The position numbers were made by a program, and so were the translations under genes. DNA of 34,795 bases from positions 1-34,795 of the forward strand of contig CALGMT010000023.1 of NCBI GenBank assembly GCA_937958885.1, written 5' to 3'. Shown one piece after another: positions 7,362 through 14,033 of this stretch. Position 1 is the first letter of the stretch; every line of letters begins with the position of its first letter. The stretch is from an uncultured bacterium (GTDB lineage Bacteria; Verrucomicrobiota; Kiritimatiellia; CAIVKH01). Under the pieces are notes generated by a model. The model was not told where the DNA came from and ran no database searches. It saw only the letters and a program-made list of their open reading frames with translations.

Positions 7362-9823
7362 CGCTCGATGGCCTCCCCGGGGTCGGACGCGCCCCAGCCC
7401 GTGCGCGCGGCGGCCCACCGCGCGCCGAGCAGCGCAAACGAAATGATCGTGAATGAACTCAACGGCATCAAAATCGCCGAGACGAGCGGCGAGAGACGTC
7501 CGGTCGCCGCAAAGGTCAGGCCCGTCGCGTTGTAGCAGAGGGAGATGACGAAGCTGGCGTAAACCACGCGGAGCATCGCGCGGGAAAAGCGCAGCAAATC
7601 GGGCAGTTGCTTGAGACGATCCGCTTCGAGAATCACATCGCTGGCCGGGGAGAAAGTCGACGCGCGCTCGGTCACCGCGATGCCGACATCCGCCTGCCGG
7701 AGCGCGCCCGCGTCGTTCAGTCCATCGCCGATCATCGCGATGCGTCGGCCCTTCGCCTGCCAGGAGCGGATGGCCTCCAATTTGTCGGCGGGCGATTGGC
7801 GGAAGCGCAGCTCGGCATCGGCGCCGAGCCACTCTGCATAGCGCGTCCGCTCGGCATCGCGGTCGCCGGACAGCAGCGCGAGCCGGAACCGCGCCGCCAG
7901 CGTGCGGGCCAGGGCCGCGACATCCGTGCGCGGACCGGCCACCGCAGAGAATCGGCCTCGATAGACGCCATTGATCGCGAGCGCGGCCGCGCCCGACGGC
8001 GGCGGGGGCGCGCCCGTAATGCCATTCTGCGCGAGCCAGGCGGAGGAGCCGATGACGACCGCGCGGCCGTTTGCGCAGCCGCGCACGCCGAGGCCTTCCA
8101 CTTCTTCAAAGTCGATCACCGGAGAGGTCGGCGGTTTCGCCCCCGCAATCGCGCGGCTGATGGGGTGGGTGGACTGGGCGGCCACGGCGCGCACGGCGGC
8201 TTCATCTGCGTCGCTCAACGGGTTTCCGTCGAATTGCGCAAACGGGCGGGCGTGCGTCAGCGTGCCGGTCTTGTCGAAGACGATGGTATCCGTGCGGGCG
8301 AGCGCCTCGAGCGTGTCGGTATTCTTGACGAAGACGCGGCGGCGGGCCAGCAACCGGAGGGCGGCGCCGAGGGCAAAGGGCGCGGAGAGCGCGAGCGCGC
8401 AGGGGCAGGCGACGATCAGGATCGAAGCGAACACGCGCGGCGCCTCCGCCGGATGATAACCCCACCACCAGACCCCTGCGGCGGCGGCAAACAGCAGCAC
8501 CCCGACCGTGAACCGGCGTCCGGCGCGATTGGTCATGTTGTTCAAACTGGTGTCGCGGGATTTGCGGAACGCCTCGTGGTCCCAGAGCGAGGCGAGATAG
8601 CTGCGCGAAGTCTCTTTGACGATTTCCAGCTCGATCGCGGAGCCGAGTTGACGCGCGCCTGCGTACACGTGATCGCCCGGCGCGCGCGCGACCGGCTCCG
8701 CCTCGCCGGTGACGAACGCGTAGTCCAGGCGCGCCTCGCCCGCGAGGAGGCGCGCGTCCGCCGGGACCAGCTCGCCGTTGCGCACGCGGATGCGATCGCC
8801 GATGCGCAGTTCCGTCAGCGGCGTGTCGCGCACCGCGCCGTTTTCAATTCGCTGCGCGGACAGCGGGAAGTAGGCGCGATAGTCCCGGTCGAACGAGAGC
8901 CAGTCGTAACTCTTCTGCTGAAACCACCGGCCGCAGAGCAGAAAGAACACGAGCCCGGCGAAGGAGTCGAAATAGCCCTCGCTCGCGCCGGTGGCCACGT
9001 CAAACGCGCTCTGCACGAAGAGCGCCGCCAGGCCGATCGCGATGGGAAACTCGATGGTGATCATCCGCCGCCGCAGGCCCAGCCATGCGGCGCGCCAGTA
9101 GGGCGAGGCGCTGAAGAGCAGGACCGGCAGCGACAGTCCGAGGCTCAACCAGCCGAAAAACGGGCGGAAGATTTCGCCCTCCCGGAGGCCGAGGTAGGAG
9201 GGAATGCTCAGCAGCATGATGTTGCCGAACGCGAACCCTGCGACGCCGATCCGCAGCCACAGGCCGCGCTGCCCCGGCGGCCCGCGCTCCTCGCGCTCGC
9301 GCAGCGCGCCCAGATTGATATCCGGCTCGTAGCCCAGCGAGGCCAGCAGATGCGCGAGCCGGCTGAACGGCAACAGCGTGTGGTCGAACGAAACCGTCAG
9401 TTCGCGCCGCGGGAAATTCACGCGCGAGGCGCCGATCGCCGGCTCTAGCCGGAATAGATTTTCCAGCAGCCACACGCACGCCAGACAGTGCATGGACGGG
9501 ACGCGCAAGGTGACCCGCGTTACCCGCTCGTCGGCATAATCGGCGAGTTGGGCGCGCAAATTGCCCGCGTCGAGGAATCCGAATCGATCCGGCGGCGGCG
9601 CCTCGCCGATCCGGACGCCCGGTTGTTTTTCGAGCGCATAGAAACGCTCCAAGCCCGAGTCGTTCAGTATCTGGAACACCGTTCGGCACCCTGTGCAGCA
9701 GAAATGCAGCGCATCGGCCTCGATGGAGGCATCGGGGCAGGGAGCGCCGCAATGGGCGCAGGCGAGCCGAGCGCCCGGTGTCGGTTCGGATGTCGACCGT
9801 GTACTGATGGCCGTTTGGCTCAT
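7358..9823 (-). CDS. ccoI: CcoI-type P1B copper-transporting ATPase for cbb3 assembly
   Basis: 821 residues from ATG 9823. The frame stays open to 9940, but that would overlap the divergent rrf2 start, so I use 9823. The N-terminus has a Cys-rich region (C22-A-H-C25; FCCTGC 41-46), then an HMA-like domain with M111-H-C113-L-A-C116. Membrane spans begin near 188. The actuator TGEAEP is at 372-377, the copper channel motif CPC at 473-475, the phosphorylation loop D517-KTGT, HP at 553-554, and the hinge GDGLND at 699-704. CcoI exports copper across the membrane for insertion into the oxidase. Here it is the first gene of the cluster, whereas ccoI and ccoS usually come last in ccoNOQP-ccoGHIS loci. 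It overlaps ccoS by 4 nt. Confidence 0.95.
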   Translation of the reverse strand: MSQTAISTRSTSEPTPGARLACAHCGAPCPDASIEADALHFCCTGCRTVFQILNDSGLERFYALEKQPGVRIGEAPPPDRFGFLDAGNLRAQLADYADERVTRVTLRVPSMHCLACVWLLENLFRLEPAIGASRVNFPRRELTVSFDHTLLPFSRLAHLLASLGYEPDINLGALREREERGPPGQRGLWLRIGVAGFAFGNIMLLSIPSYLGLREGEIFRPFFGWLSLGLSLPVLLFSASPYWRAAWLGLRRRMITIEFPIAIGLAALFVQSAFDVATGASEGYFDSFAGLVFFLLCGRWFQQKSYDWLSFDRDYRAYFPLSAQRIENGAVRDTPLTELRIGDRIRVRNGELVPADARLLAGEARLDYAFVTGEAEPVARAPGDHVYAGARQLGSAIELEIVKETSRSYLASLWDHEAFRKSRDTSLNNMTNRAGRRFTVGVLLFAAAAGVWWWGYHPAEAPRVFASILIVACPCALALSAPFALGAALRLLARRRVFVKNTDTLEALARTDTIVFDKTGTLTHARPFAQFDGNPLSDADEAAVRAVAAQSTHPISRAIAGAKPPTSPVIDFEEVEGLGVRGCANGRAVVIGSSAWLAQNGITGAPPPPSGAAALAINGVYRGRFSAVAGPRTDVAALARTLAARFRLALLSGDRDAERTRYAEWLGADAELRFRQSPADKLEAIRSWQAKGRRIAMIGDGLNDAGALRQADVGIAVTERASTFSPASDVILEADRLKQLPDLLRFSRAMLRVVYASFVISLCYNATGLTFAATGRLSPLVSAILMPLSSFTIISFALLGARWAAARTGWGASDPGEAIER

Positions 9824-9926
9824 AAATGCCGCGCACACCCTAGCGACTGCGAGGCGGCGCCCGCAATGCAAAAATACAACAAATATAATCTTGAATATCC
9901 GAATTGCAGCCGCGAGACTGTCGCTC
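9824..9926. promoter_or_regulatory. Divergent promoter region between ccoI and the Rrf2 gene
   Basis: This 103-bp stretch separates two divergent transcription units and has a marked AT-rich core at about 9866-9898 in an otherwise GC-rich window. On the plus strand TATAAT occurs at 9884-9889, about 37 nt before the rrf2 start. The -35 region is poor, which would suit an activated or repressed promoter. On the minus strand TATATT lies over the same core. I found no clear FNR box (TTGAT-N4-ATCAA). An imperfect ATAT-N10-ATAT pairing overlaps the plus-strand -10, which is a possible Rrf2 operator but weak evidence. Confidence 0.45.
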
Positions 9927-10397
9927 ATGATCGTGACCAAAACAACCGAGTTGGGATTGCAATGCGTGCTCTACCTCGCCCAGCGGCGAAGGGGCGACTT
10001 GGTCAATCCGCTTGAAATCGCGCAACAATTCGGAGAATCGGCGACGTACATTGCCAAGGTGTTGCGCCAATTGGCGCATAGCGGCATTGTGCGCTCGCAC
10101 CGCGGTGCATCGGGCGGGTTCGAGCTCGCGCGCGACCCGGCGTCAATCACGTTGCTGACCGTCGTCGAAGCCTGCCAGGGCGCCGTGAAGGGGAATTATT
10201 GCCAGGAAACGCCTCCCTCCCGCGTGCCGTCGATGTGCGGCTGGCATCAAGCCATGTGGGAGCTCAAGGAGTCCTGCCGGAGCGTGCTGAGCCGCTGGAC
10301 GATCGCGCGCATCATGGAAAAACCCTACGCCAAGACGCCCACACCCGCGTGTCGGTATCGCCGCGTCCACATTCAAGTCGAGCCGGAGCTCGTGTGA
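9927..10397 (+). CDS. Rrf2-family transcriptional regulator, candidate Fe-S sensor
   Basis: 156 residues from ATG 9927. It has a winged helix typical of Rrf2 proteins: TKTTELGLQCVLYLAQ, then IAQQFGESATYIAKVLRQLAHSGIV (helix-turn-helix about 31-55), then the wing SHRGASGGFELAR. Three downstream cysteines, C92, C104 and C117, plus E8 are the likely ligands for an Fe-S cluster. The spacing C-x11-C-x12-C differs from IscR and NsrR (C-x5-C-x5-C), so the stimulus cannot be assigned from sequence. The gene is divergent from ccoI and overlaps the radical SAM gene by 4 nt (GTGA). It therefore probably controls its own operon and possibly the oxidase cluster in response to oxygen, NO or iron. Confidence 0.88.
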   Translation: MIVTKTTELGLQCVLYLAQRRRGDLVNPLEIAQQFGESATYIAKVLRQLAHSGIVRSHRGASGGFELARDPASITLLTVVEACQGAVKGNYCQETPPSRVPSMCGWHQAMWELKESCRSVLSRWTIARIMEKPYAKTPTPACRYRRVHIQVEPELV

Positions 10398-11443
10398 AAT
10401 TCGACATCGATTACGACCGCGCCCCGCTGCTGACCATCTGGGAGGTCACCCGGGCCTGCGCGCTCGCGTGCCGCCACTGCCGCGCCGCGGCGGAGGACCG
10501 CCGCGACCCGCGCGAGCTGACGACGACGGAGGGACGCCATCTGCTCGATCAGATTCATGCCATGGGCACGCCGCTGATGATCTTCACCGGCGGCGATCCG
10601 CTGCAGCGGGACGACCTGGAGGACTTGATCTCGTACGCCAAGCGCATTGGGCTTCGACCGGCCGCGATTCCCGCGGCGACGGACCGGCTGACGCGCGACC
10701 GGATGATGTCGCTTAAGGCCGCGGGGCTCGAACAGGTGGCGTTGAGTCTCGACGCCTCGACCGCGGAGCGCCACGACGATTTTCGCAAAGTCGAAGGCAC
10801 GTTCGCGAAGGCCATGCAGGGCGTCGAATGGGCGCACGAGGCGGGCATCCCGCTTCAAATCAATACGGTGCTCGGGTCGTGGAACGTCGATGACTTCGAC
10901 GCCATCGCCGATCTCGTTCGGAAACTCGACATTGTCTTCTGGGAGGTCTTCTTTCTCGTGCCGACCGGACGCGGCGCCGAGTTGCAGGGGTGCACGGCCG
11001 AGCAGATGCTGATGCTGTTCGAAAAACTGTATGCGCTGTCGTTGGATGCGCCTTTCGTCATCAAGGTCACTGAGGCCCAGCATTTTCGCTGCTACGTTGC
11101 CCGGCGCTCCAGCGAGATGGCCGACGCGCGAAAACCCCGCCTGATGATGTCCGGTCGCGCGGTCAACGCCGGGTGCGGCATCTGCTTCGTGGATCATATC
11201 GGCAATATCTGCCCGAGCGGCTTCCTTCCGCTGGAGCGCGGCAACAGCCGCGCCCACTCCCTGGCCGCCGTCTATCGCGACGACCCGGTGTTTCGAGATC
11301 TGCGCGATGCGGAAAAATTGGCCGCACGCTGCCCGCATTGCCGCGATCGCGACTGGTGTTCCGGCGGGTCCCGTGCCCGCGCCTACGCGATGACCGGCGA
11401 CTATCTGGCGCCGGACCCCCTCTGTATCTACACGAGCGGATAA
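10394..11443 (+). CDS. Radical SAM enzyme with SPASM-like C-terminal region
   Basis: 349 residues. The start GTG 10394 overlaps the rrf2 stop by 4 nt. The N-terminus FDIDYDRAPLLTIWEVTRAC leads into the SAM-cluster motif C22-ALA-C26-RH-C29. The SAM-binding GGDP is at 66-69. The C-terminal region carries C261, C264, C273, C313-x2-C316-x5-C322 and C344, matching much of the SPASM auxiliary-cluster pattern; the usual fourth Cys after CX2CX5CX3 is replaced by Ser326. It resembles the NirJ/AhbD and BA_1875-like radical SAM/SPASM groups, whose members include haem-modifying enzymes and peptide-modifying enzymes. Next to an Rrf2 regulator and a cbb3 cluster, a haem or respiratory cofactor role is attractive but unproven. 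No precursor peptide gene is visible. Confidence 0.85.
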   Translation: MKFDIDYDRAPLLTIWEVTRACALACRHCRAAAEDRRDPRELTTTEGRHLLDQIHAMGTPLMIFTGGDPLQRDDLEDLISYAKRIGLRPAAIPAATDRLTRDRMMSLKAAGLEQVALSLDASTAERHDDFRKVEGTFAKAMQGVEWAHEAGIPLQINTVLGSWNVDDFDAIADLVRKLDIVFWEVFFLVPTGRGAELQGCTAEQMLMLFEKLYALSLDAPFVIKVTEAQHFRCYVARRSSEMADARKPRLMMSGRAVNAGCGICFVDHIGNICPSGFLPLERGNSRAHSLAAVYRDDPVFRDLRDAEKLAARCPHCRDRDWCSGGSRARAYAMTGDYLAPDPLCIYTSG

Positions 11444-11464
11444 GCGCACCAGTTGCCGTAGCGT

Positions 11465-12772
11465 TCAGTTCGGAACTGGGCGGGCAAGCCGCGCGAGAAC
11501 GCGGTCGCGGCCCAGAACCTCCAGCAGATGGAACAGACTGGGACCGCCCGGCAAGCCCGTGACGGCAACGCGCAGCGGGTGAATCAACTCCGACGCGCCC
11601 ACGCCGCGCGTCTCAGCCGTTGCGCGCAGGGCCGCTTCCGTTGAAGCCGCATCGAAGGCATCCAACGCGCCGAACGCCGCTGCCAACGCCGCGAGATGCC
11701 CGCCCGCACCCTCTTTGTGAAGCCGCTTGCGCACCGCATCAGCATCGAACGGGTAGTGCTCGGTGAAAAAATATCCGGCCTGCATCGGAACTTCGCTCCA
11801 ACTTTTCACGCGTTCGCGCAGGAGCGCGCAGACGCGGTCGAGGTAGTCCTCCGTGTATTCCGGCGACCACAGCCCGTGTTTTTCCAGCTCGCGGCGAAAT
11901 CGCGAGCGATAGTCCGCTGCGGGCATCCGCTTCAGATACTCCGCATTCATCCATTCGAATTTCTTGAAGTCGAATTGCGCGGGCTTCGCCTGCACGCGGT
12001 CCAGCGTGAAGGCGGCGATCAATTCCTCGCGGGACATCACTTCGCGGTCGTCGCCGGGATTCCAGCCGAGCAGCGCGAGATAGTTGAACAGCGCGTCCGC
12101 CTCGTATCCCTTTTCGCGAAAATCGCCGACATACGCCGCGCCATCGCGCTTCGAATACGGTTTGCCCTGCGCATTCACGATCATCGGCAGATGGGCATAT
12201 TGCGGGACCGGCGCCTCGAGCGCTTGGAACAGCGCGATATGGCGGAAGGTGTTCTCGACGTGGTCGTCTCCGCGGATCACGTGCGTGATCCCCATGTGAA
12301 TGTCGTCCGCCACATTCGCCAGATGAAAAACCGGTGTGCCGTCGGACCGGACAATCACGAAGTCGGGCAGGTCGGCGGCAGCCTTCGTGAGGTCGCCCTT
12401 GACCAGATCGTGAAAGGCCATGTCCGTGCCGGGCATCTTGAACAGGATCGCCTCGCCGCGGCCGGTGCCGCCCTTGTCGAGCTTGTAGGCGCGTCCGCTC
12501 TGCAGCAGGCGCTCCGCCGCTGCCAGATGCGCCTCCCGGCGCGTGGACTGATAGAGCGGCTCGCCGTCCGTTGTCAGCCCCAGCCAGTCCATCGCGGCGA
12601 ACACCGCCTGCACCGCCTCGGGCGTCGAGCGCTCGCGGTCGGTGTCCTCGACGCGGAGCAGGAATTGCCCGCCCTCATGCCGGGTGTAGAGCCAGTTGAA
12701 AATGGCGGCGCGCAAGTTGCCGATGTGGACCTGCCCGGTGGGACTGGGCGCGAATCGTGTGCGAAGGGTCAT
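11465..12772 (-). CDS. gltX: Glutamyl-tRNA synthetase
   Basis: 435 residues from ATG 12772, with AGGA about 8 nt upstream; an in-frame upstream ATG at 12832 is rejected because family homology begins at MTLRTRFAPSPTG. This is a class I synthetase that charges tRNA-Glu (and possibly tRNA-Gln in organisms lacking GlnRS). The HIGH-type motif is VHIGN (15-19). LLRVEDTDRERS (38-49) and the KMSKS-type motif GKPYSKRDGA (203-212) are present. The last has Asp where most bacterial GluRS have His (SKRHGA), a form I associate with PVC bacteria. Cysteines for a zinc site are absent from the region around residues 95-125. The stop is 21 bp from the end of the convergent radical SAM gene. Confidence 0.96.
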   Translation of the reverse strand: MTLRTRFAPSPTGQVHIGNLRAAIFNWLYTRHEGGQFLLRVEDTDRERSTPEAVQAVFAAMDWLGLTTDGEPLYQSTRREAHLAAAERLLQSGRAYKLDKGGTGRGEAILFKMPGTDMAFHDLVKGDLTKAAADLPDFVIVRSDGTPVFHLANVADDIHMGITHVIRGDDHVENTFRHIALFQALEAPVPQYAHLPMIVNAQGKPYSKRDGAAYVGDFREKGYEADALFNYLALLGWNPGDDREVMSREELIAAFTLDRVQAKPAQFDFKKFEWMNAEYLKRMPAADYRSRFRRELEKHGLWSPEYTEDYLDRVCALLRERVKSWSEVPMQAGYFFTEHYPFDADAVRKRLHKEGAGGHLAALAAAFGALDAFDAASTEAALRATAETRGVGASELIHPLRVAVTGLPGGPSLFHLLEVLGRDRVLARLARPVPN

Positions 12773-12890
12773 GGGAATTCCTGCTGCTTTTCCCCACAGC
12801 ATGCCGCCCATCGGGCGGCGCAACAATGCCAAATAGCTTGAACGGAGCCTGCATTTTATCTATCGTCACGATGGAAGTGCGGCAGGCAGC
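12773..12890. promoter_or_regulatory. Divergent promoter region between gltX and the FIST-domain gene
   Basis: 118 bp between divergent genes with a locally AT-richer core. Toward the plus-strand gene, TTGAAC at 12838-12843 is followed 17 bp later by TATCGT at 12861-12866, a weak sigma-70-like pair. Toward gltX, TAAAAT reads on the minus strand at 12853-12858. Neither is strong enough to call with confidence. The G/C-rich CCCATCGGGCGG near 12808-12819 could form only a small hairpin. Confidence 0.3.
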
Positions 12891-14033
12891 ATGCGAGTGC
12901 ACCAATCAAGTTGGTCGGTGTCCGACGGCTGGCGCGAGGTCGGCGGGGCGCCGGTGGAGGGCGGCGCACAGTGGGTGTTAGTCTTCGGCGCGCGGCGTCT
13001 CTTCGCGCATGACGGCGGCGCCCCGCTCGCGCAGTTGCGCGCGCGATACCCGGATGCCCTGATGACCGGCTGCTCGACAGCCGGCGAGATCGCCGGCTCC
13101 TCCGTGCGCGACGACAGCCTGGTCGCCACCGCCGTTTCCTTCGCGCATACACACCTTCGCGCCGCGGCTGTGCCGGTATCGCGCGAGGGCAGCCGTGAGT
13201 CGGGCCGCGCGCTGGCGCGTCAGCTCGCGAGCGCCGACCTCGCGCACGTCTTCGTGCTGTCGGAGGGCCTAAACGTCAATGGCAGCGAGCTGGTCGCCGG
13301 ATTGCTCGACGAGCTGCCGCCCGGCGTGCAGGTCACCGGCGGCCTCTCCGCCGACGGCGCCGCATTTATGGAGACGGGCGTTTTGGTCGATGATGCGCTG
13401 CGCCCGCGCGTGGTCGCCGGCGTGGGGTTTTATGGCAGCGCGCTCCGCGTCGGCTACGGTTCGATGGGCGGCTGGGACCCGTTCGGCCCGGATCGCGTCA
13501 TTACCCGATCCACGGGTAACGTGCTCTACGAGCTTGACGGCAAATCCGCGCTCGCGCTTTACAAATCGTATCTTGGCGACTACGCAAAGGATCTACCAGC
13601 CTCCGGCCTTCTCTTTCCGCTGCTCATCCACAAGTCTAACAAGGACCCCGGATTTGTCCGCACGATCCTCTCGGTGGATGAAGCCGCGCAGAGCCTTACC
13701 TTCGCCGGCGATGTCCCGCAAGGTGCGCTCGCGCGGTTGATGAAGGCCAACTTCGACCGTCTGATTGACGGCGCTGGCGGCGCAGCGTCCGTCACCTACG
13801 AGGCGATGGGCCGCCGCCCGGCCGACCTTGCGATCCTGATCAGTTGCGTGGGCCGCAAACTGGTGCTGCAGCAGCGGACAGAGGAGGAAGTGGAGGCCGT
13901 GCGCGACGTGCTCGGCCCGTCCGCCGTCCTGACGGGATTTTACTCCTACGGTGAAATCTCGCCCCTCACGCCCGGCGCACGGTGCGACCTCCACAACCAG
14001 ACGATGACCATCACCACCCTGAGCGAGATATGA
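12891..14033 (+). CDS. FIST domain (FIST_N/FIST_C) sensory protein
   Basis: 380 residues from ATG 12891. No signal peptide or membrane span is visible, so it should be cytosolic. The N-terminal half contains LVFGARRLF, YPDALMTGCSTAGEI (about 54-68), HVFVLSEGLNVNG and VTGGLSADGAAF, the pattern of FIST_N. The C-terminal half has the FIST_C signatures LYELDGKSALALYKSYLG, FPLLI, and ILISCVGRKLVL followed by LTGFYSYGEISPL near the end. FIST domains are proposed small-ligand sensors in signalling proteins; no ligand can be read from the sequence. The stop overlaps the start of the downstream hybrid histidine kinase by 4 nt (ATGA), so the two are probably made together and may act as receptor and kinase. 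Confidence 0.9.
   Translation: MRVHQSSWSVSDGWREVGGAPVEGGAQWVLVFGARRLFAHDGGAPLAQLRARYPDALMTGCSTAGEIAGSSVRDDSLVATAVSFAHTHLRAAAVPVSREGSRESGRALARQLASADLAHVFVLSEGLNVNGSELVAGLLDELPPGVQVTGGLSADGAAFMETGVLVDDALRPRVVAGVGFYGSALRVGYGSMGGWDPFGPDRVITRSTGNVLYELDGKSALALYKSYLGDYAKDLPASGLLFPLLIHKSNKDPGFVRTILSVDEAAQSLTFAGDVPQGALARLMKANFDRLIDGAGGAASVTYEAMGRRPADLAILISCVGRKLVLQQRTEEEVEAVRDVLGPSAVLTGFYSYGEISPLTPGARCDLHNQTMTITTLSEI

Noticed and set aside
9866-9912. FNR/ANR box controlling the cbb3 cluster
   Set aside because: I looked for TTGAT-N4-ATCAA in the ccoI-rrf2 gap and found only TTGAATATCCGAATT, which lacks the required symmetry.
9824-9940. N-terminal extension of ccoI by 39 residues
   Set aside because: It would run across the AT-rich divergent promoter and the start of the Rrf2 gene. 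Metal-binding homology starts after ATG 9823.
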